From an uncultured Treponema sp. (GTDB taxonomy: Bacteria; Spirochaetota; Spirochaetia; Treponematales; Treponemataceae): a DNA stretch of 64,000 nucleotides. A program made the translations under genes and the position numbers. Shown in pieces: positions 8,036 through 17,440 of the stretch. Within the stretch, counting starts at the first letter, position 1. The number at the start of each line of letters is the position of its first letter. The DNA lies in NCBI GenBank assembly GCA_947165895.1, contig CAMVCB010000005.1:248001-312000 (forward strand), given 5' to 3'. The notes below the pieces were generated by a model. It ran no database searches. It saw only the letters and a list, made by a program, of their open reading frames with translations, and was not told the DNA's origin.

Positions 8036-10783
8036 ATGAAAAAACTAGCAAAGTTAGTTGCTTTAGCTGCAAGTTTAACTGCCCTGATTTTTTCAGGATG
8101 TTCTAACCTTGTAGATGATGCAAGTATTGAAGGCGATACTATAAAAGCCGGTGGTTCAAAGAGGCTTACCCTCTATGCAACAGGAAGTACAGAAAATCTT
8201 GTATTCCCGGAAGATTCTGGACGTATGATTCTTCCTGCAGCTCTGGACGGAAATGATTTGAAATTCGTTCTCTTTGCTCAGGATCAGCTTGATAATACAA
8301 AGCAGTATTGTAAAAAAGTTACTTTCGTAGCAACTGCAGGTTCTAACGGTCGTACAGGTACAGTTGATATTGACCTTACAACCAGTAAATATACCCTTTA
8401 TCTGTATGCACTTACAGAAGACGTTACTATTACAGGTACCTACGCAACTGATGAAACAACAGTTACAGGCAGTACAAAAACTGTTATGAAGGCTACTGCA
8501 ACCGTAGATATGCGTTATAACGAAAAGGTAAGTTTCTACCTCACTCCATATTCTCTTGGTGGTAGCGGCGGAATAAACCTAACATTTAAGACTGACTGGG
8601 ATCTTGATACAATTTATCAGGCAGACAATAAGATTGCTTTCTTGATTGAAAACATCAATACAGCAGCGTCAATTGTAGATACATCTCTTGTTGCAACTTC
8701 TGATATTTCAGCTAACAAACTTAACAAAAACTGGACAGAGGCAAGTGTTGCTTCTGGAACATACAACCTTAAGGTTAAGTTCATTGACAGCAATACAAGC
8801 AAAACTTATGTTTGGAGTGATACAATCGTAATCCTTCAAAACCAGATTACAACTGCGACAATTTATGTTCCAAATGTAATCGGTCTTAAACCTAAAAAAC
8901 CGGCAGGCTTTACAGCAAAATATGCGGAACCTGAAAATGAGGATTCAGGTTTCTATGATGTAGAATTCCTATGGTCTGCACCTGACACAGATAACGAACA
9001 GTATTTCCAGATTGAACTTATGAATCCTGACACTTCTAATACTCCTGCAAACTACTCTTATGCAAACCTTTACACAATGAACGCAGCAAATACAGCTTTC
9101 GATCAGGCCACTGCAGATGATAACTGGAAAACTCTTAAGACAAATGGTGGAAAAATCACTACTTATGAAAAACTGGTTTATTCAGAAAGCAACTATCAGG
9201 CTGGTTCTTTGAACACAAATGCAGACTCAGTTGTAGTTTCCCTTCCTCTTGGTGTCCGCTATATTGCAAGAATTGCAGCTGTAAACGATGCCGGAACTTC
9301 TGACTATGTCTATGTAAACCTTAAATTGACAGATACAGGAACAACTGCATGGACAGATTTCGTAGCTCCAGTTACATACAAACGCCGGGAAGTAGGTGCA
9401 AACATTACTCCTAAGCAGTTTGACTCTGATGATAACGGAGCATATGCTGTTGCCGTAAACCTCTTCCGCGTAAAATATGATCTTGCTAACGGTGCCTACT
9501 ACCAGACAACTTACAGTGCACAGACTGCAGGAGGAACAAGTGTTTCAGATCCTGCTGCTGGTGAAATCAAATCTATTGCTACTGCTGCTGCTACTGCAAA
9601 TCAGGGACAGATTCCAACTTTGAACGGTTCCCTTACTGCTGACATCCGCTACTACACACAGCTTTACGATTCTGCAAGCACAACACCTGGAACAAATAAA
9701 ACTGGTGTTGCCCTGAACAACCCTCTTAAAGAAAATGCTGACTTTACAGACCCTGCTGCTCCAACAGGCTACAGTCTTTATAAGACAGGTGCCAGCTGGA
9801 CAGGATGGAAGCTTGACTCAACATCAGGCTCAACAATTTACACATTAAATTCCCGTGCAGACAGAGGTACAGCTCTCCCAGACCAGCCTCTCATTGGTAC
9901 ATCAAATGCAACTGTGGGAACCCATATTGTAGCTGCAAGTGACTACTCTGCAAATCCTGCAGTTCCTGGTGACGGAAGCTATCCTGGATACAAGAACCTC
10001 TCTCTATATGCCGTTTACGGTGCTGGAGACGTTACTGTATTCAATCCTGCAGACTACGCTATTCTTGACTGCGATGCTGTTCTTCTTAAGGGAACTGCAA
10101 GCGGAATAGGTTCTGCCGTACAGATTGCAAGTCTTGATAACTCTAAGACATTCACAATCAACAATAATACTACAGCCGGATATAAATTCCTCTATATTGC
10201 AATTCGTGAGCTTAACTATGAAAGTGTTCGTGTAAAGGTAACATCTCAGTCTTACGGAAGTCTCTATGACAAGAAGATTGATGTTATTCCAACCGTTAAT
10301 GTAACCGGAACTCCGACAACTTCAACAACTCTTACAGGCAATAAGCGCTATGTACTTACTACTTCACAGCCTGGTGACTGGGCTGCAGGATATGCAGGTT
10401 ATGCTAAGTATGCAGACGGCAAGTACACAGCTCTTGCTGCAACAGAAAACTGGACAGCAGGTACCTTCTACAAGATTGTTGATGATACAAAGTTCACTTA
10501 CTTTGAGATTCCTCTTACAAGCACATTTGGTGCCGGAACCTATACAATCACACTTATGGGATACAACAAAAACAATCCTAAGGTTCCTTACACATATCCT
10601 GTAACAATGACTGTAAAAGAAAGTTCTACAGCTATTTATTCTCCTACTACTTTCGAGCCTTACAACTGGACTGGTAATGAGGATAAATACTTTACAACAA
10701 CAGACGGTACAACATTTACAGCTGCAACAGCTGGTGACTGGGCTAAGGGTGAAGCAACAGGCGGTATCTGGCAGAAAGACTAG
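8036..10783 (+). CDS. Large repeat-domain lipoprotein, paralogue of 10895-13033
   Basis: This 915-residue lipoprotein has lipobox FSGC (Cys22) and a strong TGGAGG Shine-Dalgarno. An N-terminal beta domain (~30-290) is followed by a fibronectin-III-like domain ('FYDVEFLWSAPDTDNEQYFQIELM...RYIARIAAVNDAGTSDYVYVNL'), then a Thr/Ala-rich region and C-terminal strand repeats with two related 'GDWA.G' segments. It shares clear blocks with the downstream gene (ATVDMRYNEKVSFYLTP versus ATVDVRYMESVTFYLTP). Codon use is notably ACA/CTT/GCA-rich, suggesting high expression. Function is unknown; a surface-layer or host/fibre-interaction role is only inferred. Confidence 0.85.
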   Translation: MKKLAKLVALAASLTALIFSGCSNLVDDASIEGDTIKAGGSKRLTLYATGSTENLVFPEDSGRMILPAALDGNDLKFVLFAQDQLDNTKQYCKKVTFVATAGSNGRTGTVDIDLTTSKYTLYLYALTEDVTITGTYATDETTVTGSTKTVMKATATVDMRYNEKVSFYLTPYSLGGSGGINLTFKTDWDLDTIYQADNKIAFLIENINTAASIVDTSLVATSDISANKLNKNWTEASVASGTYNLKVKFIDSNTSKTYVWSDTIVILQNQITTATIYVPNVIGLKPKKPAGFTAKYAEPENEDSGFYDVEFLWSAPDTDNEQYFQIELMNPDTSNTPANYSYANLYTMNAANTAFDQATADDNWKTLKTNGGKITTYEKLVYSESNYQAGSLNTNADSVVVSLPLGVRYIARIAAVNDAGTSDYVYVNLKLTDTGTTAWTDFVAPVTYKRREVGANITPKQFDSDDNGAYAVAVNLFRVKYDLANGAYYQTTYSAQTAGGTSVSDPAAGEIKSIATAAATANQGQIPTLNGSLTADIRYYTQLYDSASTTPGTNKTGVALNNPLKENADFTDPAAPTGYSLYKTGASWTGWKLDSTSGSTIYTLNSRADRGTALPDQPLIGTSNATVGTHIVAASDYSANPAVPGDGSYPGYKNLSLYAVYGAGDVTVFNPADYAILDCDAVLLKGTASGIGSAVQIASLDNSKTFTINNNTTAGYKFLYIAIRELNYESVRVKVTSQSYGSLYDKKIDVIPTVNVTGTPTTSTTLTGNKRYVLTTSQPGDWAAGYAGYAKYADGKYTALAATENWTAGTFYKIVDDTKFTYFEIPLTSTFGAGTYTITLMGYNKNNPKVPYTYPVTMTVKESSTAIYSPTTFEPYNWTGNEDKYFTTTDGTTFTAATAGDWAKGEATGGIWQKD

Positions 10784-10800
10784 TCTTTCAAAATCGGATT

Positions 10801-10824
10801 ACAGGACAGCTCAGGCTGTTCTGT
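10801..10824 (+). other. Hairpin downstream of the large lipoprotein gene
   Basis: ACAGGACAGC and GCTGTTCTGT form a 10-bp stem (one G-T pair) with a TCAG tetraloop. There is no T run. It may stabilise the 3' end of the preceding mRNA. Confidence 0.6.
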
Positions 10825-10839
10825 AAAATGGCCCTAAAA

Positions 10840-10892
10840 AATGGGATGACTGATTATTTTTATAATTATCAGTCATCCCATTCCATCATTTT
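10840..10892 (+). terminator. Strong terminator abutting the next start codon
   Basis: A 15-bp perfect stem (AATGGGATGACTGAT at 40-54 with its complement at 68-82, offsets from 10800) is preceded by an A tract and followed by CCATCATTTTTT. The T run ends two bases before the ATG at 10895, so the terminator occupies the place where the next gene's ribosome-binding site should be. Confidence 0.75.
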
Positions 10893-10894
10893 TT

Positions 10895-13033
10895 ATGAAG
10901 AAGTTTTCTTTTATTATATTTAATTTGATTTTTTCTCTTTTTCTGCTGATTGGCTGTGCCAACGGACTTACAGAGTACTCTTCGAATACTTCTTCACATT
11001 CTATAAAAATCATTGCAACAAGCAATAATCTTTTGAATTTTTCATCTGCTTCTGAACGTTCTATTATTCCTTCATCTGTAGACGCCAGGTCTCTTCATTT
11101 TTATTACTGGGGTAAAAATAAAACGACAAACACTATAGTTCCCGTAAAGGAAGTTTTTTTAAGTTCATACTCTCAGGACAATCACAAGGGTTCTGTAGAC
11201 CTTTATTTTGAAGCAGGTGCTTACGAATTAAATCTTTTTGCAACAGAAAACGAACTTACAATTACTGGTAATGAAAGTTCCTATGGCAGTGACATTAATG
11301 ATGTAAAGAGTAATGCAATTTTTCTAAGCAGTGCCACCGTAGACGTACGCTATATGGAAAGCGTTACTTTTTATTTAACTCCTGCTTCTTCATCCAGCAA
11401 TTATGGGTCTGGAAAAGTTAATATTGAACTTTATACTACCTGGGCTTTACCTGATTCAGGGCTTTCTATTTATGTTGGTTTATATGATCTGTCAACAAAT
11501 CAAGTAATTAAATACTGGAATCCTGATATGTCACGAGAAGAAAGCACAGAATGGAATCTTGTTGATAATCTGCAAAGACCTGCTCCTACTGGAATCCCTA
11601 ACTACTACCTGCGCTACATGACTCCTGGAAGCTACAATTTTGCAGTAAAATTTTACACCGACGGCGGTAAAAACTGCTATGTATATTCAGACATTCTTAC
11701 CGTCTATTCAAATCAGGACACCCGGGCTGCAATTGCAATTCCACCGGTAATTGAAGCCCTTCCAGATGCTGCCCCCTCTGAGTTCCGTGCAGGCTGGGCA
11801 AGTCCTTCAAACAAAGAAGCCGGTTATTACTATGCAGAATTTGCCTGGAATGATAATTCCACAAATGAAAGCTATTTTCAGCTTGAACTTCTTGATATTT
11901 CAAAAATTGATTTTGATGATACAACTTACTATTCACATATTATTACAGTTATGAATAATGCTTCTTCTCTCTTGCAAAAAGAGACTGCATGGAATGCTCT
12001 CATTACCGCAGGTGCTGTGCAGTATAACTGTAATCCTTCTAACTACGGAGATTCCGATAATGCTGCTTTTCAGCATATTAACGGAGACGGCTCGTTATGG
12101 AATAACAACACAAGTATTGTTTATTCTTTACAATTAGAAAAACGATATCTTGCACGTATTTGTGCAATGACAAGTCGTGGTTCTTCTGACTATACTTATC
12201 TGGATTTTGAAAGCACAGGTTTACTTCCTGATAGCACAAAACTTAACCTTTCTTTTAATAAGTTTGATACTGCCGCATCTTCCCTCAATCTTTATAAAAT
12301 TACTTATAACTACAATGGAGGAAAATATTCAACAGGCAATGATGCTGCAGCTGATTCAAAAATCAACCGTTATGTTTATAAGTCACAGCTGAAAAAAGAG
12401 GCTGCTCAACCGAAAATTATCTACCCGGTTGATTATGATTACGACGGCATTCATACAGCGACTTTAATTCACCCGGATTATGGGCAGTGGCAGAGCTGGA
12501 AAAAGGGAAGCCTTGATGGTGAAACAGTTATTTATGTAAATAAGGTCTGCGAATATACGGATTGCAAAAACCTTTCACTTTTTGCAAATTATCTAAACGG
12601 AAGTGGAAGTGAAACAAGTTTCGAGTTAAATTCAAATCTGTTTGTATTCGGCGGAAGTGCAGATGATGGTGCTCATGGAAGCCCGGATCAGCAGATAACA
12701 ATTGGAACTTCAGAAACTGATAAAGATGTGTTTACTGTAAATCGTACAAATTATCCTCATCTCTTTTTTGGTGTGGCTGATAATACATCTTCACCTGTTT
12801 ACAATGCAGCAGCATCTTCTATAGAGGCTATAAAACGTTACGGGATAACAGAAAATATTACAGGTTATAACTACAATATAAATATTCAGTACTGCGTATT
12901 GTTTGAACTTGATATTTCAAATCCGGTTGAATTTGTAGGGGGAAACTATTATTACGTTACACTTAATCTTGTAAAAAATGAAAACCCAAATAACCCGCTT
13001 TATTACACTTTGAAATTTAAAATTGTTGAATAA
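10895..13033 (+). CDS. Lipoprotein, shorter paralogue of the 8036 protein
   Basis: This 712-residue protein has lipobox LIGC (Cys21). It follows the same plan as its neighbour: an N-terminal beta domain, a fibronectin-III-like block ('YYYAEFAWNDNSTNESYFQLELL...RYLARICAMTSRGSSDYTYLDF') and a C-terminal region with aromatic repeats. Divergence is considerable. The start is fixed by the signal peptide, but there is no Shine-Dalgarno: the bases before ATG belong to a terminator T run. Expression may therefore need read-through or an unusual initiation mode. Confidence 0.82.
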   Translation: MKKFSFIIFNLIFSLFLLIGCANGLTEYSSNTSSHSIKIIATSNNLLNFSSASERSIIPSSVDARSLHFYYWGKNKTTNTIVPVKEVFLSSYSQDNHKGSVDLYFEAGAYELNLFATENELTITGNESSYGSDINDVKSNAIFLSSATVDVRYMESVTFYLTPASSSSNYGSGKVNIELYTTWALPDSGLSIYVGLYDLSTNQVIKYWNPDMSREESTEWNLVDNLQRPAPTGIPNYYLRYMTPGSYNFAVKFYTDGGKNCYVYSDILTVYSNQDTRAAIAIPPVIEALPDAAPSEFRAGWASPSNKEAGYYYAEFAWNDNSTNESYFQLELLDISKIDFDDTTYYSHIITVMNNASSLLQKETAWNALITAGAVQYNCNPSNYGDSDNAAFQHINGDGSLWNNNTSIVYSLQLEKRYLARICAMTSRGSSDYTYLDFESTGLLPDSTKLNLSFNKFDTAASSLNLYKITYNYNGGKYSTGNDAAADSKINRYVYKSQLKKEAAQPKIIYPVDYDYDGIHTATLIHPDYGQWQSWKKGSLDGETVIYVNKVCEYTDCKNLSLFANYLNGSGSETSFELNSNLFVFGGSADDGAHGSPDQQITIGTSETDKDVFTVNRTNYPHLFFGVADNTSSPVYNAAASSIEAIKRYGITENITGYNYNINIQYCVLFELDISNPVEFVGGNYYYVTLNLVKNENPNNPLYYTLKFKIVE

Positions 13034-13049
13034 ATGAGGAAAAACTTAT

Positions 13050-14162
13050 ATGGAAAAAAAATTGAACACTAAAATAAAATATTTGTATTCTATAATTTTT
13101 TTAGTTTTCTGCGGAAGTTTTCTTACAGCAAAAGAAGCTTCTGATATAAATGCTGGTGTATGGCGAGGATTTTATGTGAGTACAGCACCACTTTTTGAGC
13201 TTAAAAATGGAGATTTTTCAGAAACCACATGCCGTACTGCAACAAAAACAAAATATACTGAAATTTTGTGGAAGGAAGAGATGAACTGCCGTGTCGGGGC
13301 AAAGATTGAAGCCGGCTGGTGGTTTATTGGGCTTGAAACTAATGCTCTTTTTGGAATTCCAAAATCATGCGGAAAAATGAGCGAAAACTGGTGGACGGCT
13401 GCTTTTGATCCGAATTTTCACCTTGCTGATTTTGAATGCGACACAAAACTTATATCTGATTTTGAAATAGACAGTCGCTTGAAGTTTGATATTCCGTTTT
13501 TTAAAGTTGTGCGATTTCGACCTTATGCAGGCTTCAGCTACAATATTTTAAATTTGAAGGCTTCGGATGCAAGTGGAAAATCTGGAAGAACATCATCAAA
13601 AACTTCTGCAGATAGCGACGAAGCTCTTTCTTATAAGGTTTCTGATGAACGTGTAGATTATAAGCGTGAAACACTGGATTTTTATCTGGGCTTACAGGCT
13701 GGGGTGGTGCTTTTTGACCGTCTGACGATACTCGGCGATTTTAATGCAAGTCCTGTGTTTTACCTCAACTCTATTGACCATCATTATGCTGATAAAACAA
13801 CTGCACCTAACGTTAACGAAAGTTATACACTTAACAGATTTCATACAAATTTTCCAAAGATGAGTTTTGGAGGCTGTCTTGAATACCGCATATGGAAAGA
13901 ACTTTCTGCAGGAGCTTCTTTTTATTATACAATAATAAAGTCAGTTACCGGCGATGAATACATTTCTTCAAGCGGTTCAAATTACAAAGACCACAATGGA
14001 TTTAATGCTGAGTCTTCACAAAGTTACTGGAAAGCCTCTGTTTATGCTAAATATCGCTTTAAAATAGGTAATGCAATCACTCCCAGAGCCCGTTCTGAGC
14101 ACGAAAAAAATGAGAAGGCTCCGAAAATACGGAATGGTAAAGTGAAGGTAAAGGTGTATTAG
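13050..14162 (+). CDS. Outer-membrane-type beta-barrel protein
   Basis: This 370-residue protein has a signal peptide ('IIFLVFCGSFLTAKEAS') and alternating amphipathic strands with aromatic ends throughout ('GAKIEAGWWFIGLETNALFG', 'VRFRPYAGFSYNILNLKA', 'ELSAGASFYYTIIKSV', 'YWKASVYAKYRFKIG'), typical of an 8-12 strand barrel. The C-terminal ~25 residues are Lys/Arg-rich and not part of the barrel. A GAGG ribosome-binding site precedes ATG, 16 bases behind the preceding lipoprotein gene, so the two are probably co-transcribed. It could be the membrane partner of the lipoproteins. Confidence 0.8.
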   Translation: MEKKLNTKIKYLYSIIFLVFCGSFLTAKEASDINAGVWRGFYVSTAPLFELKNGDFSETTCRTATKTKYTEILWKEEMNCRVGAKIEAGWWFIGLETNALFGIPKSCGKMSENWWTAAFDPNFHLADFECDTKLISDFEIDSRLKFDIPFFKVVRFRPYAGFSYNILNLKASDASGKSGRTSSKTSADSDEALSYKVSDERVDYKRETLDFYLGLQAGVVLFDRLTILGDFNASPVFYLNSIDHHYADKTTAPNVNESYTLNRFHTNFPKMSFGGCLEYRIWKELSAGASFYYTIIKSVTGDEYISSSGSNYKDHNGFNAESSQSYWKASVYAKYRFKIGNAITPRARSEHEKNEKAPKIRNGKVKVKVY

Positions 14163-14167
14163 GAAAG

Positions 14168-14200
14168 AAAAATAACGCGGTTTGTGAGCGCGTTATTTTT
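14168..14200. terminator. Bidirectional terminator
   Basis: AAAAATAACGCG (14168-14179) pairs with CGCGTTATTTTT (14189-14200) around a 9-nt loop. It sits between convergent genes and has A/T tracts on both sides, so it can serve both. Confidence 0.9.
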
Positions 14201-14212
14201 ATCTGAAATAAA

Positions 14213-15076
14213 TTATTTTTTTGCTTCCAGCTGAGATTTGAGTTCCTGGACTTTTTCAACAGAAAGTCCCTGAGCCTGTGCAATTTCATCGATTGAGAGT
14301 TTGTTTAATTTTAGAAGATTTGTTGCGGCTTCAATGGCTTTTTTTGCTTCGCCTTCTGCAATGCCTTCTTTTTTTGCGGCTCTTGTTAAATCACGGTCAT
14401 GTAAATTCATAGCGGCGTAATCTGTCCTGAATTTCTCGTTATCTTTGATTTTTTCAACTAGCCTTGAAAGACGGTTTGTAAAATCATCTTTTCCCGGCTC
14501 ATTCGTGCTTATAAAATGCAGAAAAGCTTTTGTTTTTTCATCGTTTTCTGATTCATATGCACTTGAATTATAAATCACCGTAAGACTTTTGTCATTTAAA
14601 TTTACTTCGTCATTTTCTTTGCAGACATTTTGGAATGTGTAACACGGAAGTCCATAAGGGATTTTATTCTTTTCATCTATAAAGAATGGGTCTTGCTTAC
14701 AGATGAAAAGAATATAACTTTCTTTCAATTCCGGATAATCCTGACCTTTCATAAGACTATCCATATCTATCATTGACTGATAATATCTCGTACGCTTGCC
14801 AAGTGCTTCCTGGGGATAGCACTGTAATTCTACATCGATAATCTTGTCCTCATCTTTCAAATAAACATCAAGGCGGACACCTTTTGTTGTGTAAAATGGC
14901 TTAATAGCCTTTTCAAGCTTTGGATATTCAACATGGCCCACTTTTACGTGGAGCAGTCGTTCTACAAGTTCTGCACTAATTTCAGGATTACGCATCACTT
15001 CCTGAAACATACCATCGTCTGCAAAAGTCAGTTCGTCCACAGGTTTTTTGTCATAAGTTGTTTTTGTTTCACTCAT
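14213..15076 (-). CDS. Rpn-family PD-(D/E)XK nuclease / putative transposase
   Basis: This 287-residue protein resembles the recombination-promoting nuclease family (PDDEXK_2). The catalytic core is visible as 'GVRLDVYLKDEDKIIDVELQCY' (Asp...Glu-x-Gln). Residues ~225-287 form an Ala/Glu/Lys helical tail ending in a helix-turn-helix-like segment ('LSIDEIAQAQGLSVEKVQEL'). I place the start at the ATG at 15076, because the in-frame TTG at 15088 is itself part of the GGAG ribosome-binding site. The family promotes RecA-independent recombination in E. coli; most treponemes carry several. No terminal repeats are seen around it, so this is an isolated gene rather than a recognisable insertion sequence. 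Confidence 0.88.
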   Translation of the reverse strand: MSETKTTYDKKPVDELTFADDGMFQEVMRNPEISAELVERLLHVKVGHVEYPKLEKAIKPFYTTKGVRLDVYLKDEDKIIDVELQCYPQEALGKRTRYYQSMIDMDSLMKGQDYPELKESYILFICKQDPFFIDEKNKIPYGLPCYTFQNVCKENDEVNLNDKSLTVIYNSSAYESENDEKTKAFLHFISTNEPGKDDFTNRLSRLVEKIKDNEKFRTDYAAMNLHDRDLTRAAKKEGIAEGEAKKAIEAATNLLKLNKLSIDEIAQAQGLSVEKVQELKSQLEAKK

Positions 15077-15191
15077 ATTTTTCTCCAAATTTTGATATTA
15101 ACTCTACACAGTTATAATAGGCAAAAAAGTGCAAATTCCGGCAATGTTTTTGAAAAAAAATGAGAATTTTGAAGAAAAATGTTAGATAAAA

Positions 15192-15218
15192 CTCCGTGAA
15201 CTCTGTGCCCTCTGTGAG
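15192..15218. repeat. Three tandem 9-bp repeats
   Basis: CTCCGTGAA, CTCTGTGCC and CTCTGTGAG follow one another without gaps between the Rpn gene's promoter region and the RluA-type gene. The unit CTC(C/T)GTGNN is conserved in the first seven bases. Function unknown. Confidence 0.55.
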
Positions 15219-15236
15219 GAATTTTCTGACAGGAAA

Positions 15237-16694
15237 TTAAAATTCCGGAGGACATTCAAAATGCATGGGGCTGCGGGTAAGCGGGTGGGTGAAGGTGATT
15301 TCGGTGGCGTGGAGCATGAGGCGCTGGCCGGGCAGGCAGGTGCCGTAGAGGGTGTCGCCAATGATTGGCAGGTGGAAGCCGTGGATGTCGCTGGAATGGA
15401 GGCGTAGCTGGTGGGTGCGGCCGGTCTGGGGCATAAAAAGAATTCTTGTGGCTTTTTTGCTGCTGCCGTCAGGAGCCCGGTAGGTCACAAGCCCAAGATT
15501 TTCCCAGTCTGTGATGCCAAGCTTTCCGAATTCTTCGTCGTAAATCTGGTGGGGGCGGTTATCGGGATCAAGGCGGAATTTTAATTCTATGCGGCCGGAT
15601 TTTTCTCCTTTTTTAGGGGCGGCTTCTCCGTCTGCCTTTTGCAGAATTCCGTCCAGCAGGGCTATGTATTTTTTGTGAACTTTCTTTGCTTCAAACTGGC
15701 GGTTGAGTTCCCGGTGGGCTTCTTTTGTAAAGGCCAGAATCATGATGCCCGAAGTTTCCATATCAAGGCGGTGGACTGCGGGCTGGCTTAGCTGCATCTG
15801 AAGGGGGAAAAGCTTGATGGCCCGGCTTTCTATGCAGTCTTTTTTGTCGGGGGTCCGGCCTGGAACAGAAAGAAGACCTGACTGCTTGTTTACTACAAGA
15901 ATTGAATCGTCGCGGTAAAGGATTTCAAGGCCTAAAATTGAGGGCAGAATGTAGCCGCAGCGTTCGTCGCAGGGCGGGTAGGAGCTTCCGCATTTTTTCT
16001 TAGGACTGTCCTTTCCGTAAAAAACTTCGTCCATGCTGACTGGAATAAGACCATGCTCAAAAGCGTAGGAAAGAAGCTTTGGTGCGCAGCAGTCTCCGGT
16101 GCCTGTCGGGGGAAGCCGGCCTCCGTGAAGGGCAATAATTTCATTCAGGCTGATTTTTTTCCCGTCAAAGCGGGTAAAGGAGTAGAGGTCAAAAACCTTT
16201 TGAAGGGACTGACTTGTAAGCTCTGTGCGGGTGGCGCTTAGTTCTTTTTGACCGGCATTTATGCGCTCTGTAAGCCTGTGGATTTCCAGGTCATTCTGGG
16301 AAAGGGCTTCTTCTATAAGGGCTGGTGAAACAAGGGGCGGAACAACTATTGTTTCCGGGGACGCTTCTTTAAGCTGCAGCTGCATGCTGATGCCGGATAC
16401 TGCGTAAAGGACGACAAGGCTTTCCGGCTTAGGAAATGGAAGGTGGCCTGCCCCGGCGGGTGCCTGCATTTTTACTTGTTCGGGGGGGACTTGCGCCGGT
16501 GGCTGCATTTGGTCCATGCCGCCCGCCGGGGAATCATTTTTAATGCAAAGAAGGCAGCCAAGCATTATACCATGGCCGGCCCGCCCGCTGCTTTCCCGGG
16601 TCAGCTGAAGCAGGTCTGCGCCGCCTTTTTTGAGCTTTTCAATCAGGGCGAGGTTATAGGCGTGGGCTTGCTCTGCGGGAAAGGGTGGAAACAT
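15237..16694 (-). CDS. RluA-family pseudouridine synthase with long N-terminal extension
   Basis: The C-terminal half (~260-485) is a standard RluA-type catalytic domain converting uridine to pseudouridine in rRNA or tRNA: 'LVVNKQSGLLSVPGR', catalytic motif 'HRLDMETSGIMILA' (Asp in RLD), and 'PQTGRTHQLRLH'. Residues 1-260 are an extension typical of the long RluA-like proteins (about 500-560 residues) annotated as 23S rRNA U746/tRNA U32 synthases, with a Cys-rich stretch ('KKKCGSSYPPCDERCGY', preceded by 'GDCC') that could bind metal. It is the last gene of the rpiA-side operon, three bases from rpiA. Exact target site is uncertain. Confidence 0.9.
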   Translation of the reverse strand: MFPPFPAEQAHAYNLALIEKLKKGGADLLQLTRESSGRAGHGIMLGCLLCIKNDSPAGGMDQMQPPAQVPPEQVKMQAPAGAGHLPFPKPESLVVLYAVSGISMQLQLKEASPETIVVPPLVSPALIEEALSQNDLEIHRLTERINAGQKELSATRTELTSQSLQKVFDLYSFTRFDGKKISLNEIIALHGGRLPPTGTGDCCAPKLLSYAFEHGLIPVSMDEVFYGKDSPKKKCGSSYPPCDERCGYILPSILGLEILYRDDSILVVNKQSGLLSVPGRTPDKKDCIESRAIKLFPLQMQLSQPAVHRLDMETSGIMILAFTKEAHRELNRQFEAKKVHKKYIALLDGILQKADGEAAPKKGEKSGRIELKFRLDPDNRPHQIYDEEFGKLGITDWENLGLVTYRAPDGSSKKATRILFMPQTGRTHQLRLHSSDIHGFHLPIIGDTLYGTCLPGQRLMLHATEITFTHPLTRSPMHFECPPEF

Positions 16695-16697
16695 TAT

Positions 16698-17420
16698 TTA
16701 GTCCAGATTGCGGATTTCAACTTTTCCGTCGTCAGTTCCAAGGAAAACAATGGGCTTTTTTTTGCTGAAAAGACCAACTTCCACAACGCCTGTGAGGGAA
16801 TTGATTTTGTCTTCCATTGCAGGAACGTCAATCGGCTGGCTCCAGGTACAGTCAAGAATCCAGTTGTTGTTGTCTGTGATGACAGGGCCGCATTTGCGAA
16901 CGCCTTCGCGGAGGACTGGCTTTGCGCCGGTAGCTTCAAGGGCGGTGGTTACGCTTGCGCGGGCTTCCGGGATAATTTCTACTGGAACCGGGAATTTTGT
17001 TCCGATTGTATCTACGCGTTTTGTTGAGTCAGCAACTACAACAAAGATTTTTGAGTTATATTCTACGAGCTTTTCGCGGACATGTGCTGCTCCGCCGCCT
17101 TTAATCAGGTTGCAGTCAGGGTCTACTTCGTCGGCACCGTCAAAGGTAAGGTCCAGCTGGCCGTTGATTTCGGGGTGGTTCATGGAATAAACCGGGATTC
17201 CGTATTCAAGGCAGGCGTTCTGAGCCTGAAAGCTGGTAACTACGGCTTTTATGTTTTTGATGTCGCCTTTTTTAAGGTGTTCTGCAAGGCGGGTGATTGC
17301 AGGCATTGCGGTTGAGCCTGTACCGAGTCCGATTTTCATTCCGCTGAAAATCAGGCCTTTTTCAATAAGAGTGTCGATTGCGGTGTTTGCAACCATGACC
17401 TTCTGTTCGCTCTGTGTCAT
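16698..17420 (-). CDS. rpiA: Ribose-5-phosphate isomerase A
   Basis: RpiA interconverts ribose-5-phosphate and ribulose-5-phosphate in the pentose phosphate pathway. The 240-residue protein has the substrate-binding motifs 'GLGTGSTA', 'FDGADEVDPDCNLIKGGGAAHVREK' (catalytic Asp, Glu and Lys of the family) and 'DSTKRVDTIG'. It lies 20 bases behind aroDE on the same strand and reads on into the pseudouridine synthase. Confidence 0.97.
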   Translation of the reverse strand: MTQSEQKVMVANTAIDTLIEKGLIFSGMKIGLGTGSTAMPAITRLAEHLKKGDIKNIKAVVTSFQAQNACLEYGIPVYSMNHPEINGQLDLTFDGADEVDPDCNLIKGGGAAHVREKLVEYNSKIFVVVADSTKRVDTIGTKFPVPVEIIPEARASVTTALEATGAKPVLREGVRKCGPVITDNNNWILDCTWSQPIDVPAMEDKINSLTGVVEVGLFSKKKPIVFLGTDDGKVEIRNLD

Positions 17421-17440
17421 AAAAAATCCCCTTCCCGGCG

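Noticed and set aside
15077..15088. TTG start for the Rpn gene at 15088
   Set aside because: The TTGGAG sequence is the ribosome-binding site for the ATG at 15076.
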